Assembly: GCA_025490895.1 (NCBI GenBank)
Contig: JALPQI010001050.1
Span: forward strand, 62,001 to 126,000
Direction: 5' to 3'
Length of the DNA: 64,000 nt
Source: Thaumatotibia leucotreta
Taxonomy: Eukaryota > Arthropoda > Insecta > Lepidoptera > Tortricidae
Made by a program: the position numbers and the translations under genes. Within the stretch, counting starts at the first letter, position 1, and every line of letters starts with the position of its first letter. Under the pieces are notes generated by a model. The model did not search any database. It was not told the origin of the DNA and worked only from the letters and a program-made list of their open reading frames with translations. This document shows positions 12,321-23,690 of the stretch, piece by piece.

Positions 12321-13797
12321 TGCAGTTTTTTCGTCTTCTTCTGGCGCACAGTTTAGTTTAAATTAGTGTGAGATCAGTAGGACTATAAAGAGCCTCATCT
12401 TAATTCACGAGTCCAATTGCACCTAATGAATGCCTATGTAGGGAGACTGGGGAGTGGGGAGTGTGGGGTCGCATCGCGCTCTTCGTAAACGCATCATATT
12501 ATTATATTAATACCATGGGATAGGTAATCTAACACAAATCGACGGAGTCCCAAGGCAAGCTCGATTACTTAAGGCATGTGCTGTGGATACTAAAGCTAGT
12601 TACGCACTCAGCCTACTCACTGACTGGGATGACGGAGCCGCAATGTAATGCGTATTAGGTTAGGCATAATTTTGGGGTTAGCCGGACGGGCCAGCCGCTA
12701 AGTGCTTACCTATACTTAGCAACAATAAGTACCTATGTATAGTAGATTAAATATTACATATACAAAATAACCATGACTGAGGAACAAATTAATATTTTTG
12801 TGATAAATACTGTACGGTCGGCTCTAATAATATGTATACGATTTTGATCCTTATGCCTTTGACATACGTTCCGAAATGTATACATATTATTGGACGTGAC
12901 TGTACACAAATAAATGCCCTCACCTGGATTACCTCCAGGTTTGTTTCCATTACTAGGGGTTGGAACCATGAAAAACTACAACAAAACTTCAAAATTGACA
13001 TAATAACTATGGGAAAACTTTAACCAAGCAAAATAAGTAGATTATTGAATAGTCTGTATCCAATTTTATTCCTTATCCAGGAATCTTGAACTTACAAAAG
13101 GGTGTGTAGATATATTATGTATATTTTATGCTTGTATGAGCGGCAACCATTAGAACGCAAACTTCACTCATTACCGACTAGGTTTTATTTATTGTTTTAT
13201 TTGAATTCCTTGTTCAACCTTTCGGCAATTTTTAAAATCTTAAACCTAGTATGAGACAATTCCATATTCAAAAACCTAGCATGATCCATTTACAAACTCA
13301 AAAGCCACAGTATAGCATACAGTTTTTAGACTTGACTAGGTTTTTGGACTTGAAAATGTTACTTACTAGGATTTTGAATATGTTATTGGCATGTGAGAAA
13401 TGCCTTTGCTAGGTTTACTAGGTTTCGTAACTTTAATTCCAATCGAGATGGAAATACCGGTGTTTTTGCATTAGACGCAGCTCAAAATTTGGGGCAGATA
13501 CATTAAAATAAAAGTATTTTGACAAAAAATGTTCCTTGCTAGATTTGGGATAGCCGTGCTGTTTCATGTCCACTTCACAAGTTTTGTTCAAGTTTTGCAC
13601 CCATAGTTCCGACCCTTAGTCATTAGTGTCATTTATTACAGACTGGGTTACGGAGGACGTCATCATGATGCAGCGGTTAGTACCGGTCGGTAGTTCTGAC
13701 CAACCAATCGGTTCCACGATCTCTTTCGTGCTTTTATTTTATATTGGTGTGGGCTTTATGGAGGGTATGTGGACTCACCCGCCCTTCCCCCTTCTCT
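12321..13797. other. Unassigned DNA with a CCTAG-rich stretch
   Basis: From about 13240 to 13430 a short motif related to AAAACCTAGTATGA / ACTAGGTTTT recurs irregularly on both strands. No gene or definable element is supported; the frames at 12754-13023 have no recognisable domain. Confidence 0.4.
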
Positions 13798-13833
13798 AGT
13801 TCTCCTCTCACTAGGAGTAGTGAGAGGAGAACT
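13798..13833. repeat. Perfect 15-bp-arm hairpin
   Basis: AGTTCTCCTCTCACT (13798-13812) is the exact reverse complement of 13819-13833, around a 6-bp loop. There is no following T-run or gene, so I do not call it a terminator. Confidence 0.7.
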
Positions 13834-13867
13834 GGCCCTACCCACTAAACCCCACTCCGGCGTTTTG

Positions 13868-13950
13868 TCCGCACCAAGTTGGGTTCTGATGATAGAATCT
13901 TGCAGAAATCGGTTGAAGACGGTTTTTTTTTTAATTTGGTGATTATCCGT
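13868..13950 (+). repeat. Dispersed repeat relic, partner of 8155-8350
   Basis: CACCAAGTTGGGTTCTGATGA is followed by AGAATC, AAATCGGTTGAAG and a T-run, parallel to the arrangement at 8175-8345. Confidence 0.5.
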
Positions 13951-14572
13951 TTACGAGGGTGGCTATGGCGGTCACCATGACGCCCTCCAATTTTTTTATT
14001 TATTTGTTCTGTAAGATACAGGATTACAACTTAAAACTAAATACTTCCCACAAAACTGTTTGAACAGTTTGACTGTGAGATCCGTGAGTCTCTACAATAC
14101 ATTAAAAACAGTGAAGTACAAAAGTAGAAGTGTCGAATTTACATAGAAATTTAGGCAAAATGAAAGAATATAAGATGCTGTTTCGTACCTTAGGTACGCA
14201 CCCTACGGTTAGGTTTCATAAACCTAGTAATTATCTTAGTCATTAGTCATATCGTCGATCTTGGTTTTGCTCTAGTGATCTCCACAAACAAAAACATATA
14301 AAATCAACAAACAAAACAAACGAAGGAGGAACTCAAATAATGTTATAAGCATTTATTAACTTTGTCTGTTTGTGTAAACATGTCCTGGACTCGGTTTGGG
14401 ATTTAATGTAACGATTTAAATTTGACCTACTTCTTAAGCTATATATACCGAATGTTGATTGTTTGTATAAAATAAATAAGATGATTAATATTTTGTGGAA
14501 CAACTTGAATTATTTAATTTAAATATTTTATGAATAGCATACTATGTATATAACTTTAAATATTATATGATA

Positions 14573-14660
14573 TAAACTAAAGAAAAAATACCGAAGTTTA
14601 CTACCGCCGTAGGTGGGATTTGAACTCACTACGTCTTCGGTTTTCGTGGCTGTTGCCTGC
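14573..14660 (-). repeat. SINE family B fragment, inverted to the next copy
   Basis: On the minus strand the sequence has a GAGTTCAAATCCCACC B-box-like block, then TAGTAAACTTCGGTATTTTT and a CTTTAGTTTA end. It faces the plus-strand copy at 14779-14905, so the two could form a hairpin. The 103-codon minus frame at 14528-14839 spans both SINEs and is incidental. Confidence 0.65.
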
Positions 14661-14778
14661 GGCCCTACCGCGAAAAACGAAATTCGTAAATTTCGAGGAT
14701 TTGTCTCTCTCACTCTAATGGCGCCTTCGTTGGAGTGACAGAGAAAAAACCTCGTACGAACTTCGATTTTCGCGCTAG

Positions 14779-14905
14779 TAGGACTGGAGTGGTCGAGTGG
14801 TTTAGGTATTAGCCATGAAAGCTGAGGACCTGGAATCAAATCCTACTTTCGGTGTTAGTAAACTTTGGTATTTTTTCATTGGTATAATGATCTGACATCT
14901 AATAT
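14779..14905 (+). repeat. SINE family B, near-complete copy
   Basis: A tRNA-like head (GGAGTGGTCGAGTGGTTTAG, A-box-like) is followed about 40 bp later by a degenerate B box (GGAATCAAATCC) and the family 3' body TTAGTAAACTTTGGTATTTT. It looks like a SINE derived from a Ser/Leu-type tRNA. The tRNA fold is not kept, so this is not a tRNA gene. Confidence 0.65.
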
Positions 14906-14949
14906 TGAAATTTGTAAGATAATTAAATTAATTAAAAATATTGCTTGCT

Positions 14950-15075
14950 TTGCCTCCGTAGCCTGCCTATTACAAAACTGAAGGCGAGGGCATTATTTGT
15001 GTATTTATTTATCACAAATATTTATTCCTAGGGCGTGGTTGTCTATGTATTTATATATCTATTATATTTATATAT
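14950..15075 (+). repeat. SINE family A copy, internally deleted
   Basis: GCCTCCGTAGCC at the 5' end and GGCATTATTTGTGTATTTAT with TTATCACAAATATTTATTCC downstream match the better copy at 38737-38985. Here the A-box/B-box part is mostly missing. Confidence 0.7.
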
Positions 15076-15690
15076 CTTAAGTATATTTATAATCATTTTC
15101 GTAAGTGATGTCAGCACAAAATTCAAATAATTTAAATTATATCAAATTAAAAAAAAAACTGAAATAACATTCAATAAATTCCTTATTACAACACAAACAA
15201 GTATACCATCATAAGCCTACAGCTCGCAACTATCGAGATTTATTAGGGGGCTTATTTCGGTTTGTACGTGCACGGTCCGTACTACAAGTTTAATTTGAAG
15301 TATCAATAAAAGCTTAGCTGCATTTGATTGGATTGGAACTATATTGCAAACTTTACCAAAATAGATAGCAAAAGGCAATAAAATTCTTAACCGAAATCCC
15401 TATTCCAACTTCTCTAATCCGATTCCTGCACTAAAATAAAGACAACTAAGTCTGAACAAAACTAGAGCTTTTAATTCCCCGATGGAAACTTGTTTTAAGC
15501 TTATTTTATAGTAAACACACCGGAACAGATTAATTATTTAAGATATGCTACAGAGTTGTAAAAACAAATATTCGAAAGACACTTTCTAATCTTATAGTTA
15601 GGTATAATGTCATTTGATTTACAACTTTTGTTCATGTCTATCTGCTTAATATTACATAAAAAACCGACTGAACCCATTTCGAGCCATGTG
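15076..15690. other. Unassigned AT-rich DNA
   Basis: Nothing identifiable could be supported on either strand. Confidence 0.4.
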
Positions 15691-16081
15691 TAGAGTTCCG
15701 TGGTTATTCAAAAACGGGCTGATTGTGTTCGAAATAGTTTTTGTAAATTTTAATGTTTGATGATCTGATTTTTTTCATACTTGGACCCATGGATTAAAAG
15801 TTAGTGAGGACACATTTTTTTAAATTGTGATGCAGTTATATCTCCAAAAATATTGACTTTACTAATAATTTTCTTTTGGGACCCTTATTTTTTTTAAAGA
15901 CTCATTCAACAATTCTCCAAAAAAAAATGCTACCACTTTGTGGGCGTGATTAATATTCCAAATTGCAAATGTCTAGTACTAATGGCCAAGGAGCTATGCT
16001 GTGAACAGACAGACAGACGAACAAACATTCGCACGGACATGGCGAAATTATACGAGTTCCTAGTTTACTACAGAACCCTAA
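15691..16081 (+). mobile_element. TAGGGTTCCGTAG-ended non-autonomous element, copy 2
   Basis: The ends TAGAGTTCCGTGG and CTACAGAACCCTAA are mutated forms of those at 10628-11056, and the internal blocks occur in the same order and orientation. A GACAGACAGACGAAC stretch near the 3' end, absent from copy 1, shows the two copies differ by internal indels. Confidence 0.75.
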
Positions 16082-16404
16082 AAGGTGATTGATAAAATCA
16101 CAATCAAAGGATGTTTTAAGACACTAGCAAAATATCTTTGGTTATCATGAAATTAACACGAAAACAGCCAATAATCGAAAGATCGATCAAGAAGCTTATT
16201 TTTTCGACGCTAAGTATCTCTATTTAAAATTGTATCTGTGACTACAGTAAAGTTGCGGAGTAAAGGCAAGGATCATTAATATATGTGTTTATGTAAATTT
16301 AATTGCGCCATACAACAAAGGTTACTACGACCTGCCAGTTATTAAGGTCGCAAGGGATTATGACTACGTATTACACCGTTACGAACGTTACCTTTTGTAT
16401 ACCT

Positions 16405-16525
16405 GGGGCCTGTTTATCAAAAGCTTGTAACTCGTAATACAGGTGGAACTCTCTGTTTAGTACTATTAATTAGATAAGGACTTCGGCCTGTATTACACGT
16501 TACAAGCTATCGAGAAATAGACCCC
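16405..16525 (+). mobile_element. Palindromic MITE, tandem copy 1 of 2
   Basis: A 121-bp unit runs from GGGGCCTGTTTATCAAAAGC to a CGAGAAATAGACCCC end. Its two halves are partly inverted (TTGTAACTCGTAATACAGG against CCTGTATTACACGTTACAA). It lies directly next to a diverged copy in the same orientation. Confidence 0.7.
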
Positions 16526-16526
16526 T

Positions 16527-16647
16527 TGGGTCCGTTTTTCGAACGTTTGTAACTTGTAATACAAGTGGAAGTCTTTTTTAACACTATTCATTAGATAAGG
16601 ACTTGCGCTTGTGTTACAAGTAACAAGCTCTCGAGAAATAGGCCCCT
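16527..16647 (+). mobile_element. Palindromic MITE, tandem copy 2 of 2
   Basis: Starts GGGTCCGTTTTTCGAACG and ends CGAGAAATAGGCCCC. It shares CATTAGATAAGGACTT and the inverted TTGTAACTTGTAATACAAG / CTTGTGTTACAAG arms with copy 1. The two units differ at many positions, so the tandem arrangement is old or arose by independent insertion at a preferred site. Confidence 0.7.
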
Positions 16648-17060
16648 GTTGTAGACATTTATGGGAGAGTTAAATAAGTAATCAATTTGACCAACTATAT
16701 ACTTAGCTTAGCTTGTGTAATAAATCTCCCTAGTAACACACTACAATGCTGCCATGTTAGCTTAAAAGGAAACGGGAGCTGCTTTTTTTACATACAAACG
16801 TTTCCCCCCGTTTCTTCACTGGACATTGATGTTTTAAGAAATTGTTTTTTACAATAAACTTAATTTCGCCGTGCCCGTGTTTGTATGTTTTGTTTTTTTG
16901 ATATTAGGTATTTTTTTCTATCAAAACTAGAAGCCTGCAAACACTATGAAAACAATCCAATAATGTAATGAGTGTCAATGAAATACATTTTACTATTGGT
17001 CTATTTCTTTAGAAGGAAACAGGAGATTACGAAACGCAGTTTTAGCCAATTTTACGTAGG

Positions 17061-17137
17061 TATACTCCATTTCAAATACCATGGCCAGATGCCACTGCAA
17101 AATTTTATGTGGCATCAGGTATTTGAAATGGAGTATA
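17061..17137. repeat. Nested hairpin, possible palindromic MITE
   Basis: Outer arms TATACTCCATTTCAAATACC (17061-17080) and its exact reverse complement (17118-17137) enclose inner arms GATGCCAC / GTGGCATC. A frame at 16972-17238 runs through it and is incidental. Confidence 0.75.
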
Positions 17138-17395
17138 TTATCAGGGGAAGCTGCAGTTCTTCTTATTTGTATCGCTCTAGGCCGTTCAAAGCGACAGCAA
17201 TAGTTAACTCAAGCACATCTTTTTCTAATTACTTTTAACTACCATTTCCTCTTTAATTGAACCGATAATGTATTTATATATTTTTTTACAGTAATTTCTG
17301 CAATATACTGACACAGTGTTACAGATTATCCTCAATGACCCGCAAATTCTTACAAAGAAATGGATTCAATTTATCGGATTAAAGGAAAACATATT

Positions 17396-17811
17396 AAATA
17401 AAACTATGAAAACGGATAAACTCGCGTATATTAATTAACTTTAACTTCATTCCGACGTTTCGAACACTTTACAGGGTTCGTGGTCTGCAGGCGACTGACA
17501 ATGGAGGAAATTTGGTAGATCTACCTCCATTAAAATAAGAAAGATAAATACAAAACTATCCATAAAGAAAAATATACTAAACCACAGACAATACATTTTA
17601 AGGATGGATGTACCTATACATACTTTTGCAAATTAAGCTAGTTATTAATTACAAATATTTTCAGAAGAGACAAAAAATAAATAATCTACGCCGGTTCTAT
17701 CCCTACGCCTCTGCCTGAAACGAATTTCCTTCCTTTGTATGATTATATTGTTAAGAATGAAGTTAAAGTTGATTAATATGCGCGAGTTTATCCGTTTTCA
17801 TAGTTTTATTT
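17396..17811. mobile_element. 416-bp TIR element with about 57-bp ends
   Basis: The left terminus (17396-17453) and right terminus (17755-17811) are reverse complements with about three differences. Both include AAACTATGAAAACGGATAAA and ACTTTAACTTCATTC. The interior contains CGACGTTTCGAACACTTTAC and has no coding capacity. A non-autonomous DNA transposon is the simplest reading. Confidence 0.8.
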
Positions 17812-18365
17812 CATGAGTAATCCTCACGGTAACCGAAGGAAAACATATGATTAAGTTCAAAATATTGGAAAAAATATTGCAGACCTATACAGGGGATACA
17901 GGTCTTTATTATGAGTATTTCTCATTTAGATTTGTGAGTTGTCACATGCATGTACAGGAAGTTAATGTTACCTAAACTGAATTTTCTACATTTTTATAAT
18001 GATATACGAATAGAAAGCTCGACACAGGGGCTAATTCACAAATAAGTATCTATCAAAAAGTTAGAATTCCTGATAACCCTTAACTTTCGAACATGGTTGT
18101 GACCACAGAACTAAGATCTAGCGCGGATTCTAACTTTATGGTTGTGACATGACACATCTGTATCAATAATCAATAAAATATCATCAAAATATCTCACCAG
18201 CGGACAAGGTGCAAATAACGCTTACGTCTTCAAATTCATGAAGACGTAATCCACAATATTTTATGGTTTATTTTAATTTTTAAGTGCGTTTTCACAGTTT
18301 GTGCCAATTAAAAGTTTTAGATTAACTTTTTAGTTGATTCTCGCCATTCGAAAATGACAGTTGTA

Positions 18366-18500
18366 CAGTCGCCATCAGATATATCGTAGCGTCTGAAATA
18401 TTCAAAAATATCTGAACATTATTACCATAGCGATAGAGGCGTGTTCAGATATTTTTGAGCGCTGCGGACGCTGAGTGCTGAGATATATTTTTTGGCGACT
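18366..18500. mobile_element. MITE ending CAGTCGCCA / TGGCGACT
   Basis: Inverted ends CAGTCGCCATCAGATATAT and ATATATTTTTTGGCGACT frame a 135-bp unit. An inner inverted pair (ATTCAAAAATATCTGAAC against GTTCAGATATTTTTGAGC) strengthens the call. Confidence 0.7.
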
Positions 18501-19282
18501 CTTACTGACCAACTTTGGCATCAAACTTTCGCAATTAACCCGCAGAAACTTATCACGTATCAAAGAAAAACGCAAATTGCGGTTTCATATTCCCACTGAA
18601 TAATAAAGTTGGTGAAACCGTAAAAAGCACTCCGCAAAGTCTAAAATATGCTTGTGCTCGGTCAAACTTCGCGGACGTGGCGTCATGCCTATGTGGAAAT
18701 GGCGGGATTTACACCGCACACTTGTAAAACCTGAATGTTAATGCTGTACGTATATCAATCGTAAGTAGAATCTAAAAAATATGTAATCAAACCTAAAAAT
18801 TTGCAATATTCCATCAGGCAGATGATGAGAGATCAGGCACTTTTAGAACACCATCTTGGTTTTACTACAAACTTAAAATAAACCTTGAGTTCACTTATAT
18901 TTTTAGTTAAAATAATTGATATTTTATTAGTATCAACGTAAAAATATATCTGTGAACGTGTTTCACGTTATGTGTCAAAGACGTCAAATGGAAAGCCAGC
19001 CATATTTGTTTACATTATTTTAGATTTTACTGACGATTGGTATAGGTGATATTTTGTGTTGGGTATAATTATTATTATTTAAAACGTGCTTTTATATGCA
19101 CAGGTATTTATAAGATTAATAAAATTTGGTATTTAATTAAATACTCTGCGGATAGATATCCTTGTTAATAAATGAAACATTAACTCCTATTTATAGATAA
19201 TAAATAATAAGTCATGTCTGATATTTATCGAAAAGCTTAGTTATTCATTATCAAATAATGAAGTCCGGTTTGTCGGTATTAA
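18501..19282. other. Unassigned AT-rich DNA
   Basis: No coding region or repeat could be supported. Confidence 0.4.
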
Positions 19283-19545
19283 GTGCATGTCATGTGGCAG
19301 TGGGCGGGGCACATTGCACGTAGAACCGATGGCCATTGGCGCGGAAAGGTTGTCGAGTGGCGACCACATACCTACTGGAAAGTGTAGCGTTGGTATTAAG
19401 CCCGCGGCAAGGTGGACTGATAACCTGGTGAAGATCGCAGGAGCCTGCAGGATGCGGGTGGCGTAGGACCGGTCATTGAGGCAATCTTTGGGGAGGCCTA
19501 TGTTCAGCGGAGGACGTATTACGGCTGATGTGATGATGATGTGCT
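19283..19545 (+). pseudogene. RTE-type LINE: degenerate ORF end and 3' tail
   Basis: Plus-strand translation of about 19405-19500 gives ARWTDNLVKIAGACRMRVA, a stop, then DRSLRQSLG, which I recognise as the conserved C-terminus of RTE-clade reverse-transcriptase ORFs (usual form RWxDDLVKIAGxxWMRVAxDRxxWRxLxEAYVQQW). Frameshifts and stops show the copy is dead. It ends in GGACGTATTACGGCTGATG and a GATGATGATG tail typical of RTE 3' ends. Only the last part is present, as usual for 5'-truncated LINEs. Confidence 0.75.
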
Positions 19546-20982
19546 AATTTGAACATTACGCTCAAGGTATTGTATTCATGTGCATCGTGTGAGCGAACTG
19601 TCAGCGGTGCGCATAAGATAACAGCGAATGTAATTGTGTTGTACGAGCAAGTGTGTTGAAAAAGTTACTATCAAAATAGTCGTCAGATGAAATACACATG
19701 CTGGAAACCCAATTGATGTAGTTACGACTTGCGGTAGTTCGATGGTTAAGATATTGAAATTCAAAATCATTACTTTTCTAATCACACGCAAACATGATAG
19801 GTATTGCTAAATATCGGTTAAATAAATAGGGAGTCGAATTATTCTAGTGCCAGTCATAGTGCTCAAGTCAGAAAAAGTAATAAATAATAATGAAAACAAG
19901 CCATTCTAGTTAAAAACGCCGTGACTAGAAAGATGATGATCGTTTTATCAGAGCTATAATTATAATATAACGTACTAATATTTATACAGTGTGTGGCCTA
20001 CAACCGGGGTGAAAATTTACACGGTGCATTAATAAGCTGATCAACAATCATTTCCACATATTGTAATAAAAAAAAACTTTCGTTTGTTTTTTTTTGTTCA
20101 TGTATTTTTCATTATTATGGGTTCTTTTACTTGAATTAAAAGTTATCAATAACTTATCATTTATGAATCATTGAAAACTGTACAATTTTTTTTAAACCGT
20201 AACAAATTAGTGTAGAAATAAAAACAAAATTATTGTCATGATTTGGTACCTGGTATCTTACTATCAAGATGTCTTGCGACTGACAAGCTACGACATCGTG
20301 ATGCCAAGATCCAGTACTAAAGGTCCATAGCTTTGAATGACAATATCTCCGAACTTAACCACTTTGAAACACCGGGACCTTTACAGGATTATTGCCGATA
20401 GTCTAAGGAGTCACTCATTTTATTTTTCTCCCGTGATAAAGGCCACACACTGTATAGGCATGTCATTGTAATGAAATCATGTTCTTGGAAATTGGAAATA
20501 AAAAGTCAGTATTATTCACATACTTTCGAGTAGTTATTGCAATTTAATAATAACGCTTTCTTCCAATACCTGCTGACATTCTATAGAAGTCAAAATACCT
20601 ACAACCCGTTCTAGCACAGTGTGATGCGCGGCCTGGTATAGTCACGTACAAAATGCGGTCTCCGTGCTATGAAGGAATATTATCACCGTGAGCTGCCTGG
20701 CCGGCCGTTCCGCTGACTTCATTTGCTCATTAAAAGTGCGGTCCGTTGGGAATACCCCGCGCATTAGGTAGTACAATCATTGTGCTGCAGTATCCTTATT
20801 ATGGCTGCCTTATAGTCATGCCCGTAAAAGTAAGCGTTTGCCTTCCTTTCGTTACTCTTCACTCGTGCTGCGATGGATATTCCTCATTTAGTTGGACAGC
20901 AGTGTTATTCACTAAGGAAACCGCCTCGCTACTCGTATCAACGCTGTGTCAGCGCTGCGGCAGCGTCGATCTTCAAAATGAT
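19546..20982. other. Unassigned DNA, partly GC-richer at 20.6-21.1 kb
   Basis: From about 20620 the composition is GC-richer and an 81-codon plus frame opens at 20746-20991, but no domain is recognisable. No gene call is made. Confidence 0.4.
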
Positions 20983-21105
20983 ATTCACTAATGCACTTTA
21001 AACGACACTAGCGCTCGGCGACGAATGCGGCGTGAGCTGGAACTAAACTGCGTCGAGAGTTACCGCCTATAGTTCGACGACGAGCTGTTCTACGTTAGTG
21101 AATAC
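20983..21105. repeat. Short inverted-end unit ATTCACTAAYG
   Basis: ATTCACTAATG at the left and CGTTAGTGAAT at the right are near-exact inverted ends of a GC-rich 123-bp unit rich in GCGTCG/CGACGC motifs. A related ATTCACTAAGG occurs at 20910. It may be a MITE or part of a larger composite ending near 21180. Confidence 0.4.
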
Positions 21106-21180
21106 CGTTTTTCGCAGCGCTGCGCTCGACGTCGCACGTTGATTAACGCAGCGTCGAATGTGTGAATAAGAGAATAGCAT

Positions 21181-22745
21181 AGCAGGTGTGTCACGATCAT
21201 GTTCGAAAGAAAGACAAGGGTTTCCAGGAAGACCAGCGACTTACTGATCATATATAAACATATAGAAAATAACGTTTAGGTAAGTTTAACATTCTGCAGG
21301 TATATATAATATTATGGCTCGGAGAAGTCACAGTCACAAATCTATAAGAGAAATACCCATAAGTAGTGCGAGCAAGATGAATGTAAATTAAGTGACGTAT
21401 ATGTAAAATGTAGCTCTAGTCTAACCAAACAAGAATGCGACTACTTATTTTGTAGATAGTATGTTAGAATATTTTGAAATGCTTTTTCCCGAGCCTTCAG
21501 TCTTAAACATAGAAAAAAATTGGGAATCCGAAAATGTATTGTATGGTACCTAATTATACATTACATTTTAGGCCGTTCTCATTTTTGACGTAGGCATTTA
21601 ACGTGCTAATTATGACTAGCGTAGTAAAGTAGCAACATAATGAGCAGTTAATGGGAAACGTTACAACACTGTTTTCATTTTAATAATACAATATTTAACT
21701 CCAACTTAAAAATGCGTCAAATCCACCGAATTAGAGGTAAAAAAAATATAAAGAGTAAAATAAAATTACCGAGCTAACAATCACGGGGTATTTAGTTTTT
21801 CTGTTTCTATGAAACAAAATATAAATTAAAAAACGGTGAGGTGAATTAATTAAAAGCCTAATTGGAATTTATTAGAAATAAGATAATAGGTATTGTGGTT
21901 TCACTGAGTCTTGTCAAATTGTATACATAGGTTCATTTTTTAATATTCGCTTTGATCTTGCAAACTCATTATTTTTTTCTACGAATATAACATTTCAGTA
22001 TGAATTCATTTTTCGGTATGCATAGCCCACAGTTTTTATTACGGCCATAGTATAAAAAATAGTAGCATGTTTCACGGCCGACCGTTGAAAAAATATTTAT
22101 TTAATTCCACACATATTTGATTGAGAGCCGGTGTTTTAAATTTACCGCTTAAAGGAAGTTGAATATGTAATAATAATAATATGCCATTAAGCATATTTCT
22201 TTTACTGTTTTGAGTTTATAAATGTAATACGTACATGACGTAAAGAAAGAACATTGGTAACATTTCCGTATTAGATCTCGAATGAAATGCTGTCAATTCG
22301 TCCATCAATAATAAGAGGCGCATTCGGAAAAGAAAGTTGTTATGTTAAATTAAATAAAAAATACCTTTATAACAGCGTTAGTATTTCTACAATTGCATTT
22401 TTTTGTTCACAACAGTGAATTATTGGTATACAGGTACATTAAAATATATACGCATTAACACGTTCAATGCGGTAGGGGTTAAGTTAATAGTTAAGTTAAT
22501 TGCCTCAGCGAAGGTGTTAAGTGAAGAAAGTTTAAACTTTAGTAAAATTTATAAATAAACGGCACAAAATTCCGACTTACAGTGCTCGGCCGCTAAGAAA
22601 TCAATCCTGACCGCTGGCAGTTCAATACATTATCTGTCAACAACGTCACATTTGGACACAATCATAATGAACTGAAATGACAGCTGTCAGGATTGTTGTG
22701 TAAATTTCGAGAACACAAACGTCCTTCTTGAACATCACACCGTCA
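21181..22745. other. Unassigned DNA with a repeat scrap
   Basis: GTGTGTCACGATCATGTTCG and GGGTTTCCAGGAAGACC at 21185-21235 resemble 42178-42215. Otherwise nothing identifiable. Confidence 0.4.
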
Positions 22746-22876
22746 TTAACACTTTCATTGCGGACGTGTGCTACGCGCTACGCTCGTAGCCGATCCCGTG
22801 ATTTTTCCGCTTCGTAGCGAAAATGGACCTCCCACAGAGAACTCCTCTCGGGAGTTCCCCGCGCTCAAAGTGTTAA
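22746..22876. mobile_element. TTAA-flanked MITE (piggyBac-type target)
   Basis: TTAA at 22746-22749 and again at 22873-22876 frames a unit whose ends CACTTTCATTGCGG and its inverted partner CGCGCTCAAAGTG are imperfect inverted repeats. TTAA target duplication is characteristic of piggyBac-superfamily transposons, so this is probably a piggyBac-mobilised MITE. It is GC-richer than its flanks and non-coding. Confidence 0.6.
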
Positions 22877-23385
22877 GCTATAAATGCTACCTTTCAACAT
22901 AGTTAATATTGACTAATGTATTCGAACTGAATTTTGAGACGTATTTTATAGAGCTTGACACGTTACGACAACATACACGTTTTTATAAAATGATGAAATA
23001 CATCTGTAAAATTGTGCAACTTGCGACTATCAATATGATGATATTGTCATATTTTTTATTTTTGAATAAGCCGCATACTCGCTCACAGAGTATCTATTCC
23101 AAATTCCATTTGTAACCGTGACAGCTGTCAGTATTTGATTTCCGAAGGGACTGCGGAAATAGATGCAGGGAAGCCGGATATCTTACGATAAAATGAAAAA
23201 TATGGCTGCCGCCAATCATAATTCCAAACGTCTGTCATCTCGCCGCTGCAGTTTTTATGATAAGAATAATAAATTGATAATAAACAAAAGTTTGTGATAC
23301 AGTAACCGACAGTAAAATGAGCTACTGTAAAACTTTATGGTCCAATACTGCAACTATGGTCCACAATTTCAACTCCTAAAGAAGC
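22877..23385. other. Unassigned DNA
   Basis: The 68-codon plus frame at 22909-23115 shows no recognisable domain. No gene is called. Confidence 0.35.
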
Positions 23386-23690
23386 ATCATCATCATCATC
23401 ATCAGCCTATGATGTCCACTGCTGGACGTAGGCCTCTCCTATTAACTATGCAAAGAGACGCATTAGGAGGTAAATGCCCATAATCGCCACGCTGGGCAAG
23501 CGGATTGGCGATCGCAGTAATGTGTCCACTATGATGACGCTGCTGCCCATCAACAATCTTTTATTAAATAATGGTAAGTGACACTTCAATCCCTTAGTCG
23601 ACTCTTACGACACCCGCAGGAGGAGTTGGGGTGGTGACAAATGTATTCTTACAGCCGTCACCACATCACGGCACGGCAAGAAGCATCAGT
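23386..23690 (-). repeat. Dispersed repeat with RTE-like tail, copy 2
   Basis: On the plus strand it opens with (CAT)n and CAGCCTATGATGTCCACTG, so the element lies on the minus strand with a (GATGAT)n 3' tail. It contains CGCAGTAATGTGTCCACTAT, GACGCTGCTGCCCATCA and the distal GTCGACTCTTACGACACCC block. This is one of the fuller copies of the family. Confidence 0.8.
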
